A stretch of 64,000 nucleotides of DNA from Pararhodobacter sp. (lineage in GTDB: Bacteria; Pseudomonadota; Alphaproteobacteria; Rhodobacterales; Rhodobacteraceae): positions 62,001 through 126,000 of the forward strand of contig JAFIEK010000006.1 in the NCBI GenBank assembly GCA_020832545.1. Reading direction: 5' to 3'. The position numbers and the translations under genes were made by a program. The notes under the pieces were generated by a model that was not told the DNA's origin, did not search any database, and was given only the letters and a program-made list of their open reading frames with translations. The number at the start of each line of letters is the position of its first letter. Position 1 is the stretch's first letter. Positions 16,196 to 25,035 of the stretch are shown here, one piece after another.

Positions 16196-17599
16196 TCAGC
16201 GGGTGCGGATTTCGGCTTCAGCGAGCAGGGTCTGCATATAGACCTCGGAGATGCCTTCAAGCGCGCGGTTGTAAAGCGACATCTCGATCTCGCTGCGGCG
16301 CGGGCGCGGGTCCGGCACGACAATGCGGTGACACAGCATCAGGACCACCAGTTCGCCGTTTTCGACCATGTTGCTCGAAAACTGCCCGGGGTTGAGCCTG
16401 CTCAGTTCCGTGGCCACCCCGGTGGGCAGTTCGGTCTGGCGCAGGGTTGTCGTGCGTACTGCACTTTCCGGCAGTTCAGGCGCGACCCGGCCCACCACGC
16501 GGCCCAGATCGGCGCAACTGTCGGCCAGTGCGCGGATTTCGGACAGACGCTGCAGATTGCTCTCGCTGCGCCCGCCGGGAAGGTTAAGGCTGCGGTATTC
16601 AATTTCGACATCGCCCGCAGGCACATCGCGCGTGTCCCGCCGACCACGCAGCTGAAAGATGGCATAGGCGCCGGGCACTTCCACCGGGCCGATAATAGTG
16701 CCGACCGATACGGTCGAGGCTGGCATGGCGATGGGTTCGGGCAGCGCGTTCAGTTCGATCCAGCGGTCAATCCGTCCCCCATCGGGCGCGGAGGGCGCGG
16801 CCGAGATCTGGCGGGCGGCGTTGGAGAATTCCTCCATCGAGTCGATGGCAAGGACCTGCGGAATCAGTTCGTTCACGGCTTCGGCGAATTCGGGGTCCGA
16901 GGGCAGAAATATCTCGGACAGCAGAACCTCGGTGACGGGGCGCACCGCCGCGACCGACTGGGCCGTATCAACCTGTGACGAGGTGACACGAACGCCCGCG
17001 CTATACCGGGCATTGACCAGTTCACGCCAAACCACACCGGCGCGGATGAATTCTTCAAAAGTCCCTGCCTCCACGCCGATCTCTGCCAGCCGGGCGATCA
17101 GCTCTTCGCGCGTGAGTTCGGCGCGCGCGGCAAATTCGGACATCCCCGAGGCGATATCCTCGGGCGTGACACGCACGCCAAGGCGCCGGGCCTCTTGAAT
17201 GCGCAGCCGGTCCTCGATCAGGCGTTCACGCGCCTCTTCGCGCGGGTTCTGTCCGCCGACGCCCAGAAAGTCCAGAAACTGGGCATACTGGTTGATCTCA
17301 TAGTTGGTGATGGCTTGTTCGTTGACATACACCGCCGCCGCGAAGGGCGATTGTGCCGAGGCGGGTGTCGGCGCGGACATCCCCGCCATCGCCAGAACCA
17401 GCACCGCCAGCCCCTGCGCTGCCGATCGCCGCAAGCCCGATGCCGCCGGGCAGGAACTGCGTGACCGGTCCAATGCGTATCGGAACAAAGCGCTGGGGGC
17501 CATCGTCAGACGGGCCGGGACATGGCAGGCGGCTTGAAGGGCGGAGCGAGAAAAATTCGGCAGCATGCAAAGCGTTCCGTTCATCTGTGTTCGGTTCAC
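16196..17599 (-). CDS. surA: SurA-like periplasmic peptidyl-prolyl isomerase/chaperone
   Basis: Up to 467 residues. A hydrophobic stretch ending SAPTPASA-QSPFAAAVYVNEQAITNYEI gives a signal peptide cleavage site followed by the canonical SurA N-terminal segment. LIEDRLRIQEARRLGVRVTPEDI is the chaperone helix region; the later part resembles a divergent parvulin domain. SurA guards unfolded outer-membrane proteins, including LptD, which is encoded just upstream. The start is uncertain: the longest frame puts over 70 residues before the hydrophobic segment ends, and Met codons at 17566 and 17503 are alternatives. Confidence 0.82.
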   Translation of the reverse strand: MNRTQMNGTLCMLPNFSRSALQAACHVPARLTMAPSALFRYALDRSRSSCPAASGLRRSAAQGLAVLVLAMAGMSAPTPASAQSPFAAAVYVNEQAITNYEINQYAQFLDFLGVGGQNPREEARERLIEDRLRIQEARRLGVRVTPEDIASGMSEFAARAELTREELIARLAEIGVEAGTFEEFIRAGVVWRELVNARYSAGVRVTSSQVDTAQSVAAVRPVTEVLLSEIFLPSDPEFAEAVNELIPQVLAIDSMEEFSNAARQISAAPSAPDGGRIDRWIELNALPEPIAMPASTVSVGTIIGPVEVPGAYAIFQLRGRRDTRDVPAGDVEIEYRSLNLPGGRSESNLQRLSEIRALADSCADLGRVVGRVAPELPESAVRTTTLRQTELPTGVATELSRLNPGQFSSNMVENGELVVLMLCHRIVVPDPRPRRSEIEMSLYNRALEGISEVYMQTLLAEAEIRTR

Positions 17600-17637
17600 C
17601 GCAAGCGCGCAGGCGCTCGGGCGTCGTATTTCTGGTC

Positions 17638-19842
17638 TCAGGTCCGGCAGGCGCGGCCTGTCGGGGTGGCGCGTGCCCCGCCGATGCCCAGAAGTTCGAC
17701 CTGCAGGCCGAACGAGGTTGACCGGGTCACATTAGTAGAGGTTGCGAAGCGATGCGAGAGGGAAACATCGACCGATACACAATCGGCCCGATATTCGATC
17801 CCGGTGCGGGCGGTGCGGAACTCGCGTTCGGTGACGTCGAATTCCCATCCGAAGCGTGCAGACAAGCCATTGTTGAACTGATGGCTGACATTCATATACC
17901 ACTCCGCGCGGTTGCGGTTGCGGCCTTCAAAGGGGTTGGCGGGCAGATAGACATAGACCGCTGACAGCCCCGTGGCGCGCCCGTACCAGTTCAGACCGGC
18001 CTCGCCGCGGGTAGGGCTGCGCGCGTCGTCCAGCAACAGGCGCAGGCTCAGCGACAGCCCGCTTTGCGCCCACATCCGGCCCGCCAGCAACCAGTTGGAC
18101 CGGCGCTGACCCAGCGGCTGCGGGTTGACCGGGTCAAAGCCGTCATAACCGTCACGCCGCCAGATGCGCCCGGCCAGTGCTTCGAACGACAGGCCCTCGG
18201 CGCTCAGCCGGGCCCAGCGAAACCCCAGATTGGCGCGGGTGCCGTCATCGGGGGCATCATGGCCGGAAAAGCGGGTCATCGAGAACAGGTTGCCCGGGTC
18301 CAGTTCTGGCATCACATGGTCTTCGTTGGGCAGGTTGACCCTGTTGCGATGGCTGGCAATCACCTGCGCGATCGGCTCGATCACATAAGACGTGCCCTGA
18401 GCGCCGGTTGCGGCCAGCGGCCAGCGCAGATCAACCATGCCCTGCACCGCGCGCCGGGTGACCGGGTCTGGAAAGGCGCTGTCATTGCCCACGCGCACAT
18501 GGTCGATGCGCCCCTGCACCGCGCCGGTGGCAACCAGCCCGGCAGGCAGGATCATCTGGCGGCGCCATTCGGCGGCGACGTTGAAGCGCGCCAGATCGCG
18601 CCCGTCCGGCCCGTCGATGCGGGCGCGGCGCTGATGAGCATGGGCGCCAAAGCGCAACCGCACCTCGCCCCCCATACCGACAGGGGCCAGCCCGATGCGC
18701 TGCTCCCATTCGGCCTGCGCCACGCGGTTGGGCAGGACGCTGTTGTCGACGCCGGGCTCCAGCGTGTGGAACTGCACCAGCCGCGCGCGCACCGCCTGAT
18801 CGCGGCGATACCGCTCCAGCGTCACATGGCTGCGGATGCGCGTGGCCGAGGTGATGCCATAGGTGTTCAGATACCGCCGGTCGCTGGGCACCAGCAGATC
18901 GGCTTCAAGGCTGAAATCATTGTGCAGATGAAAGAGCGCGCGCAGATAGGCATGCCCGCGTGTGCGTGTCGAGATCCGGTTGTCGCGCGCGATCTGGCCG
19001 CCGAATTCCAGCCCGCCATTGCTGAACGCCTGCCGGTAGCGCAAGGCCAGCGCGTAAGACCCGGTGGTATACACGCTGGGGGTGATGGTCAGGTCACGGT
19101 CCTGACCGAAGGGCAGGAAATAGGGCAGCGAGGTGCCAAACCCCAGCCCGCTGCGCACCGAAAAGCGCGGGGTCAGAAAGCCGCGCGACCGACGCAGCGT
19201 GGGGTCGGGCAGGCGCAGATAGGGGCTGTAGAACACCGGCACCCCGGCGATGCGGAACTGCGCGTGGTCAAAGTAAAGCTGTTGCGCGTCCTGATCATGA
19301 GTGACGCGGGCGGCGCGGATTTCCCAGAGCGGCGTTGGGTTTTGCGCGCAGACCGGGCAACTGGAGGCCACCACCGCATTCATCCGCGTGAGATTGCCAT
19401 CCGCGCGCTCGACCGAGGCGGCGGCGATCTGCAACTGCTGGTCCAGCACCACCCGGGCCGAGCGAATCAGCCCGGTGCGCAGGTCATCGGCCAGATCGGC
19501 CGAATCGGCCAGAAACATCCGGTCGGGGCCGTCATGAAGCACGATCGGTCCGTCAATCGTCAGGTGGTTGCGTGACTGGTCATAGACCACCCGCGAGGCC
19601 GTCAGCCGCACCGACCCATGCCAGACCTCGACCGAGCCGCTGGCGACAAGGCGCTGCGCGCGGTCCACAAAGACCTGATCGGCCATCAGCATGGCCTGAT
19701 TACGGGCAGATGTCTGGCCCGGAAACTGGCCCGGCAGCTGGACCTGTGCTTGGCTGGGCTGGGCGCTGATGACAAGCACGGCAAGACAGGCCGCAGAAGC
19801 GGCCCCCTTTGCCCAATGCCCCATCATCTTGCGTATGCGCAC
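17638..19842 (-). CDS. lptD: LPS-assembly outer membrane protein LptD
   Basis: 734 residues from a GTG immediately after the lptG stop; an ATG 15 bases in is an alternative. A signal peptide ends near QPSQA-QVQLP. Next comes an OstA/LptA-like jellyroll domain (MLMADQVFVDRAQRLVASGSVEVWHGSVRLTASRVVYD), then a long beta-barrel region with the family's SPYLRLPDPTLRRSRGFLTPRFSVRSGLGFG block. With LptE it inserts lipopolysaccharide into the outer leaflet. It is flanked by its partners lptG/lptF upstream and surA downstream. Confidence 0.92.
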   Translation of the reverse strand: MRIRKMMGHWAKGAASAACLAVLVISAQPSQAQVQLPGQFPGQTSARNQAMLMADQVFVDRAQRLVASGSVEVWHGSVRLTASRVVYDQSRNHLTIDGPIVLHDGPDRMFLADSADLADDLRTGLIRSARVVLDQQLQIAAASVERADGNLTRMNAVVASSCPVCAQNPTPLWEIRAARVTHDQDAQQLYFDHAQFRIAGVPVFYSPYLRLPDPTLRRSRGFLTPRFSVRSGLGFGTSLPYFLPFGQDRDLTITPSVYTTGSYALALRYRQAFSNGGLEFGGQIARDNRISTRTRGHAYLRALFHLHNDFSLEADLLVPSDRRYLNTYGITSATRIRSHVTLERYRRDQAVRARLVQFHTLEPGVDNSVLPNRVAQAEWEQRIGLAPVGMGGEVRLRFGAHAHQRRARIDGPDGRDLARFNVAAEWRRQMILPAGLVATGAVQGRIDHVRVGNDSAFPDPVTRRAVQGMVDLRWPLAATGAQGTSYVIEPIAQVIASHRNRVNLPNEDHVMPELDPGNLFSMTRFSGHDAPDDGTRANLGFRWARLSAEGLSFEALAGRIWRRDGYDGFDPVNPQPLGQRRSNWLLAGRMWAQSGLSLSLRLLLDDARSPTRGEAGLNWYGRATGLSAVYVYLPANPFEGRNRNRAEWYMNVSHQFNNGLSARFGWEFDVTEREFRTARTGIEYRADCVSVDVSLSHRFATSTNVTRSTSFGLQVELLGIGGARATPTGRACRT

Positions 19843-20940
19843 TCAGCCATCCTCCAGATGCAGTAATACCCCAACGGCCAGCAGCATGGAAGCAACCGGC
19901 GGCGTCCAGATTGCCAGCGCGATGGGAATCTGCCCATTCTCTCCCAGAACTTGCGCGAAGTTACGAAAAAAGAACAGAGCGAATCCGGCCAGAACGGTGA
20001 TCAGCACCCGGCGCGAAGCTGATCCGGCACGGCTGTGTTGCAGGCACAGAACCGCCCCGATCAGCATCATCGCCGCCATCAGAAGCGGCAACGCCAGCTC
20101 GGCCTGAAACCGCGCCCGGTGATCGCGCGTGGCCAGCCCCGCCCGCTCCATCGCCTGAATGAAGGCAGGCATTGCCCAGACCGAGATGGAGCCTGATCGC
20201 GCCAGACTGTCGCGGATGCGCTCGGGCGTGAGGTCGGTCTGAAGCGCCACCTCGGGGTAGCTGCGGGCGCTGGCCTCTGGGTTGGGGTCGTTGAGGTCCC
20301 ATTGCTTGGCATTGAGCAACAGCCACCGCCCCGGTTCCAGCCGCCCTGAATCGGCCTCGATCCGGATCATCGGCGCACCGGTCTCGCGGTCAAAGACCAG
20401 AAATGTGATCGGCTCAAAGCTCAACCCATCCGCCACCACCGATTCGGCGCGGATCACCGTCTGGCCCAGCGTGTCACCCTGCCGCAGCCATAGCGCCGAA
20501 TCGCTGATCGAGATTTCGGCGACCAGATCGGGGTTCTGAAGCGCTTGAAGGCGTTGCTGATAAAGCCGGTTTGAAGCCGAGGCCATCGGGTTGAGCAGCG
20601 CCACCACCAGAATGCCGAACACCAGAACCGCCAGCACCGGCTCTACCAGCCAGCGTTTGGCAGAGCGGCCTGCACTGCGCATCACCACCAGTTCGGATGA
20701 GCGCGCCATCGACAGAAACAGCGCCATGGACGACAGGATCATCAGAAGCGGCATGATCTGGTAGAAGGTGCGCGGCACCCGCAGCACCGAAAGCGTCAGC
20801 AGTTCCGGCAACCCGGCCTCATTGCCGAAGCGGCGCACCACCTCGAACACTTCAAACAATACCAGCATGCCGAAAAACACCGCCGCGATCATCGCGAAGG
20901 TTCCGGCCAGCCGCCGCACGATATACAACCCCAGCGTCAT
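19843..20940 (-). CDS. lptG: LPS export ABC transporter permease LptG
   Basis: 365 residues from the ATG at 20940, which overlaps the lptF stop (ATGA). TLGLYIVRRLAGTFAMIAAVFFGMLVLFE is the first helix, and PRTFYQIMPLLMILSSMALFLSMARSSELVVMRSAGRS is the family's coupling block. A periplasmic jellyroll domain follows and three C-terminal helices end the protein, six helices in all. With LptF and two LptB subunits it extracts LPS from the inner membrane. Upstream in-frame codons are open but lie inside lptF. Confidence 0.92.
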   Translation of the reverse strand: MTLGLYIVRRLAGTFAMIAAVFFGMLVLFEVFEVVRRFGNEAGLPELLTLSVLRVPRTFYQIMPLLMILSSMALFLSMARSSELVVMRSAGRSAKRWLVEPVLAVLVFGILVVALLNPMASASNRLYQQRLQALQNPDLVAEISISDSALWLRQGDTLGQTVIRAESVVADGLSFEPITFLVFDRETGAPMIRIEADSGRLEPGRWLLLNAKQWDLNDPNPEASARSYPEVALQTDLTPERIRDSLARSGSISVWAMPAFIQAMERAGLATRDHRARFQAELALPLLMAAMMLIGAVLCLQHSRAGSASRRVLITVLAGFALFFFRNFAQVLGENGQIPIALAIWTPPVASMLLAVGVLLHLEDG

Positions 20941-22067
20941 GGTGCGCCACTTCCGCTCAGCGGGACCGGGCGCACTCGTCGCATCCGCGCCGCATGGCGG
21001 ATCAAGAGCCACGCCACCGCAAATGACGCCGCCAGTGGCACCAGACCCAGCCAGGACAGCGCGACCGAGCGCATGGCCTCACCCGCCAGCACATTGGCGA
21101 AGGTCTGCATCAGGGCCAGCAGCGCCACCGCCAGAACCACTTCGCGCCACACGCCCAGACGGCTGAACCCGCCCGCGATCAGGGCCGCATAGCCAATCAG
21201 CGCGGTGGCCACCGCCGCGAAGGCATCGACAAAACGCGACACCAGTTCAAAGCGCATCTGCGCGTCCGAAGAGCGGGTTTCAAGGATCAGCGCGGGGTCC
21301 GGGCGCAGCAGTTCAAGCGTTGACAGCTCCTGCACCGAGCGCCCGCGCCCGATCGGGCCGATCAGCGCGCCCAGATCATAGGTGAAATCGGCAAATGTCG
21401 TCGTCGAAAGCCGCCCGGTGCGGTTGTCGTAGATCTGGGCGAAGCCGTCGATCATCACCAGCTTTGGCCCAGAGGCCTCGGGGACAATCAGGGCGCTGCT
21501 GGCGGTGTAGTCGATACGCTGCGACAATGAGCGGGTGTCGGACAGATAGATACCGCGCAGCACGCCGTCTTGCGTGATCTCGGAAATGAAGAAGGTCAGC
21601 CCGCCGCCGGGGTGCTGAAACACGCCCTGCTGCAACAACCCGGTGGTGATGTTCTGGGCGATCTCGTTCTGGCGCTGCGACAACTGGGCATAGGCCGCCG
21701 GGACCAGAAAATGCATCAGCACCAGCAAGAACCCCGCCACGATCAGCCCGAACAGAATCACCGGGCGCGCCAGCCGGTAGGGCGACAGGCCCGCCGCCTG
21801 CAGGACCGTGATCTCGTTCGAGCGCAGCAGGCTTTGCGTGACATAGACCGTGGCCACAAAGGCCGCCACCGGAAGCACCGTGCGGATCAGCATGGGCAGG
21901 CTGAGTGCGGTGAACTCCAGAAACACCAGAAGCGGCTGGCCGTCGCTGATCAGCTGATCGAACAGCCGGGCGGCGCGATTCACCCAGTAGACCGAAATCA
22001 GGACGAGCGAAAAGAAGGCAAAGACCCGCAACAGCTGCGACAGAATATATCGATCCAGCCGCGCCAC
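20937..22067 (-). CDS. lptF: LPS export ABC transporter permease LptF
   Basis: 376 residues from a GTG at 22067, chosen because GGAAGGA is about seven bases upstream and because the protein then starts ARLDRYILSQLLRVFAFFSLVLISVYW, as LptF proteins do. The paired block is PMLIRTVLPVAAFVATVYVTQSLLRSNEITVLQAAGLSPYRL. It is the first gene of the lptF-lptG-lptD-surA-pdxA-rsmA run and diverges from pepA across a 185-base gap that must hold both promoters. Confidence 0.92.
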   Translation of the reverse strand: MARLDRYILSQLLRVFAFFSLVLISVYWVNRAARLFDQLISDGQPLLVFLEFTALSLPMLIRTVLPVAAFVATVYVTQSLLRSNEITVLQAAGLSPYRLARPVILFGLIVAGFLLVLMHFLVPAAYAQLSQRQNEIAQNITTGLLQQGVFQHPGGGLTFFISEITQDGVLRGIYLSDTRSLSQRIDYTASSALIVPEASGPKLVMIDGFAQIYDNRTGRLSTTTFADFTYDLGALIGPIGRGRSVQELSTLELLRPDPALILETRSSDAQMRFELVSRFVDAFAAVATALIGYAALIAGGFSRLGVWREVVLAVALLALMQTFANVLAGEAMRSVALSWLGLVPLAASFAVAWLLIRHAARMRRVRPVPLSGSGAP

Positions 22068-22252
22068 GCGACATTCCTTCCTTGCAGACTTCCCCGCGCG
22101 GCACCCTAAACGCTTTTCGCTGGCGGGAAAACTGCCAATTCTGTGCCTTGGTTTCAACTCGATGGCGGGCACTGGCCAAAGACGTGGCGTGGGGCTACCT
22201 TGGCCGCAAATGCGCCCGCTTTCGGCGCCGAAACACAAGAACGGAGACCGCC

Positions 22253-23707
22253 ATGACCCTTGTTCCGATCGAATTTGCCCCGGCCGATGCCGACGCCCTT
22301 GCCACGCATGAAGGCCGGGTGGTGGGGTTTGCCGATACCGAACTGGACAGCTGGGCGAAGCGGCTGGACCGGCTGACGCGCGGCGCGCTCCAACGTGCGA
22401 TTGCCAGCGAGGGCTGGGAAAAGCTCAAACCCGGCGAGTCGATGGATCTGGCCTTTCCCGCCGGCATGGCCGCGCAGGCCGTGCAACTGATCCGCCTGCC
22501 GAGAAAGGCCAAACCGGCGGATCTGCGTAAGGCAGGGGTGAGCATCGCCAAGGGGCTGGGCGAGGCCGGGGCACTGGTCGCCGGGGCCTCGGTGCGCAAG
22601 GCCGAGTATCTGGCCGAGGGGCTGGCACTGCGCGCCTATACCTTCGCACGCCGGGCCGAGGCACCTAAGGCCCCCGGCACCGTGACGCTGGCCAGCAATG
22701 ACCCCGAGGGTGCGAAAGCCGCCGCCAGTGCGCTGCTGGCACGCGCCGAGGCCGTGCATTTCACCCGCGATCTGGTCAACGAGCCCGCCAATATTCTGAC
22801 CACCACCGAGTTTGCCAGCCGTATCGAGGACATGCGCGCCTTCGGTCTTGAGGTTGAGGTGCTGGAAGAGGCCGATCTGGAAAAGCTGGGCATGCGCGCG
22901 CTTCTGGCGGTGGGCCAGGGCTCGGACAGTCCGACCAAGGTGGTGGTGATGCACTGGAAGGGCGGCGGCGATGAGAAGCCGCTGGCGCTGGTCGGCAAGG
23001 GTGTCATGTTCGACACTGGTGGCATTTCCATCAAGCCTTCTGCCGGCATGGAAGACATGGTGATGGATATGGGCGGCTCGGCCGTGGTTGCCGGGGTGAT
23101 GCGCGCGCTGGCAGCCCGCAAGGCACCTGCAAATGTCGTGGGGTTGGTCGGGCTGGTCGAGAACATGCCCGACGGGCGCGCGCAGCGACCGGGCGATGTG
23201 GTCACCTCGATGAAGGGCGACACGATCGAGGTGATCAACACCGATGCCGAGGGGCGTTTGGTGCTGGCTGATGTGATGTGGTACGCGCAGGAACGCTTTG
23301 AGCCTGTCGCCATGATCGATCTGGCCACGCTGACCGGGGCGGTGATTGTCGGGCTGGGGCATGAAAAGGCCGGGGTTTTTGCCAGCGATGACGAGCTTTG
23401 CGCCGATTTCCTCAAAGCCGCTGCCGAGACTGATGAGGGCGCCTGGCGTCTGCCGCTGGACCCGGCCTATGATGAGCTGATCAAGTCGCGCGTGGCGGAT
23501 GTGAAGAATGTCGGCGGGCGCACCGCAGGTTCGATCACCGCGGCGCAATTCCTTCAACGCTTCGTCAAGCCGGATGTGCCGTGGATCCATCTGGACATCG
23601 CGGGCGTCGCGCTGGTTGCCAAGGACACCGCCTTTGCCCCCAAGGGGGCCACAGGCTGGGGGGTGCGCGCGCTTGATACGCTGGTGCGCAACCGCTTCGG
23701 CGGCTGA
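22253..23707 (+). CDS. pepA: Leucyl aminopeptidase (M17 family)
   Basis: 484 residues from the ATG at 22253 with GGAGA upstream. The two-metal active site is visible: K249 in KGVMFDTGGISIKPS, the DMGGSA segment and NTDAEGRLVLAD (329-340). The C-terminal part contains GGRTAGSITAAQFL. M17 peptidases release N-terminal residues from peptides in the cytoplasm as hexamers, and some also bind DNA. It precedes holC by nine bases, the gene order found in many proteobacteria. Confidence 0.95.
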   Translation: MTLVPIEFAPADADALATHEGRVVGFADTELDSWAKRLDRLTRGALQRAIASEGWEKLKPGESMDLAFPAGMAAQAVQLIRLPRKAKPADLRKAGVSIAKGLGEAGALVAGASVRKAEYLAEGLALRAYTFARRAEAPKAPGTVTLASNDPEGAKAAASALLARAEAVHFTRDLVNEPANILTTTEFASRIEDMRAFGLEVEVLEEADLEKLGMRALLAVGQGSDSPTKVVVMHWKGGGDEKPLALVGKGVMFDTGGISIKPSAGMEDMVMDMGGSAVVAGVMRALAARKAPANVVGLVGLVENMPDGRAQRPGDVVTSMKGDTIEVINTDAEGRLVLADVMWYAQERFEPVAMIDLATLTGAVIVGLGHEKAGVFASDDELCADFLKAAAETDEGAWRLPLDPAYDELIKSRVADVKNVGGRTAGSITAAQFLQRFVKPDVPWIHLDIAGVALVAKDTAFAPKGATGWGVRALDTLVRNRFGG

Positions 23708-23716
23708 GGCAGGGCG

Positions 23717-24190
23717 ATGGCGGTCGCGCGCTTCTATCATCTGACGCAGGACCCTTTGGAAGGGCTGTTGCCGGTGCTGATCGGCAAGGCGTTCGAGGGT
23801 GGGTTGCGCGTGGCCCTGCGCGGCAGTGACCCTGCGCGGATGACGGCGCTGGACAGCCAACTCTGGCGCGGCGACGGGTTCTTGCCGCACGGGCTTGCGG
23901 GCGGGCCGCATGACGCCGATCAGCCCGCGCTTTTGTGCAGCGATGACCGCCCTGCACCTGATCTGCCCAACCAGCCCGGCTGCCTGATCACGCTGGATGC
24001 CGCGCCGGTGGGCGCTGACGAGGCGCAGGCGCTGGAGCGGTTGTGCATCGTCTTTGACGGGCTGGACCCACAGGCGGTAGAGGCCGCGCGCGGCCAGTGG
24101 CGCGCGCTGACCCAGGCCGGGGTGGCCGCCGAATACTGGAGCCGCGCCAGCGGTCGCTGGACCTGCGAGGCCCGGCACCCCAAGGAATAG
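23717..24190 (+). CDS. holC: DNA polymerase III subunit chi
   Basis: 157 residues. ARFYHLTQDPLEGLLPVLIGKAFEGGLRVAL at the N-terminus and the later LPHGLAGGPHDADQPALL and ERLCIVFDGLDPQAVEAARGQWR blocks match HolC. Chi links the clamp loader to SSB through psi or directly. It lies nine bases after pepA and ends before the putative metal-regulated operator of the next operon. Confidence 0.9.
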   Translation: MAVARFYHLTQDPLEGLLPVLIGKAFEGGLRVALRGSDPARMTALDSQLWRGDGFLPHGLAGGPHDADQPALLCSDDRPAPDLPNQPGCLITLDAAPVGADEAQALERLCIVFDGLDPQAVEAARGQWRALTQAGVAAEYWSRASGRWTCEARHPKE

Positions 24191-24207
24191 GGGCAGGGGG
24201 CTTTTAC

Positions 24208-24224
24208 TTGCGAACGAATCGCAA
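24208..24224 (+). promoter_or_regulatory. Candidate metal-regulator (Fur/Mur-like) operator
   Basis: TTGCGAACGAATCGCAA is a perfect 6-5-6 inverted repeat 37 bases upstream of the metal ABC ATPase start. Its TGC...GCA ends resemble Mur/Fur sites of alphaproteobacteria, which repress manganese uptake genes. The sequence and position are seen; the regulator is inferred. Confidence 0.5.
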
Positions 24225-24261
24225 TAAGACAGGGTGAACGGCACCTCCTGAAGGAACCCAA

Positions 24262-25035
24262 ATGGCTGCGCTGCATGAACCGCATATCGCCTGCCACATC
24301 GAAGACCTGACCGTCAGCTATCAGGAACGCCCGGTCCTGTGGGACATTGACCTTGATATCCCGCCCGGCGTCATGGCGGCCATCGTGGGGCCGAACGGGG
24401 CAGGGAAATCAACGCTGATCAAGGCGGTTCTGGGGCTGGTGCGCCCGGTGGCCGGGCATGTGCGGCTGTTTGGCCTGCCCATTGCTGCTGCGCGGCGGCG
24501 GGTGGGCTATGTGCCGCAGCGCCAGTCGGTTGACTGGGATTTTCCGGCCACTGTTCTGGATGTGGTGTTGATGGGGCTGTATGGCCAGTTGGGCTGGCTG
24601 CGTCGCCCGGGCCGCACTGAGCGTGCGCGCGCCATGGCCGCGCTGGCGCAGGTGGGGCTGGAAGATTACGCGCGCCGCCAGATCAGCCAGCTTTCGGGCG
24701 GGCAGCAGCAACGCACCTTCATCGCCCGCGCGCTGGTGCAGGAGGCGGATCTTTACTTTCTTGACGAGCCGATGGCCGGGGTCGATGCCGTGACCGAGGC
24801 CGCGATTGTGGCGCTTCTTAAGGCGCAGCGCGATGCGGGCAAGACGGTTGTGGTGGTCCATCATGACCTGCAAACCGTGGCGCGGTATTTTGACTGGCTG
24901 GTGATGCTCAACCAACGGATTATCGCGCAGGGGCCGGTCTCACAGGTCTATACGCCCGAGAACCTGCGCGCCGCCTATGGCGGGCAACTGGCGCTGATCG
25001 GCACTCTGGACGCTCAGGCGGACAAGGCCCCATGA
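24262..25035 (+). CDS. Manganese/zinc/iron ABC transporter ATPase
   Basis: 257 residues with Walker A GPNGAGKST, the GYVPQR Q-loop followed by the family-typical SVDWDFPATVLDVVLMGLYG, signature LSGGQQQR, Walker B LYFLDEPMAGVD and switch histidine VVVHHDL. The block after the Q-loop is typical of the Mn/Zn/Fe group (MntB/SitB/TroB). It overlaps the first permease gene by four bases. A candidate metal-responsive palindrome lies upstream. No binding-protein gene is in the operon. Confidence 0.9.
   Translation: MAALHEPHIACHIEDLTVSYQERPVLWDIDLDIPPGVMAAIVGPNGAGKSTLIKAVLGLVRPVAGHVRLFGLPIAAARRRVGYVPQRQSVDWDFPATVLDVVLMGLYGQLGWLRRPGRTERARAMAALAQVGLEDYARRQISQLSGGQQQRTFIARALVQEADLYFLDEPMAGVDAVTEAAIVALLKAQRDAGKTVVVVHHDLQTVARYFDWLVMLNQRIIAQGPVSQVYTPENLRAAYGGQLALIGTLDAQADKAP

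Noticed and set aside
18064-19575. Long plus-strand open frame inside lptD
   Set aside because: It is antisense to a well supported LptD protein and has no ribosome site or domain.
22154-24244. About 700-codon minus-strand open frame across pepA and holC
   Set aside because: pepA and holC on the plus strand are both unmistakable; the antisense frame is a GC-bias shadow.
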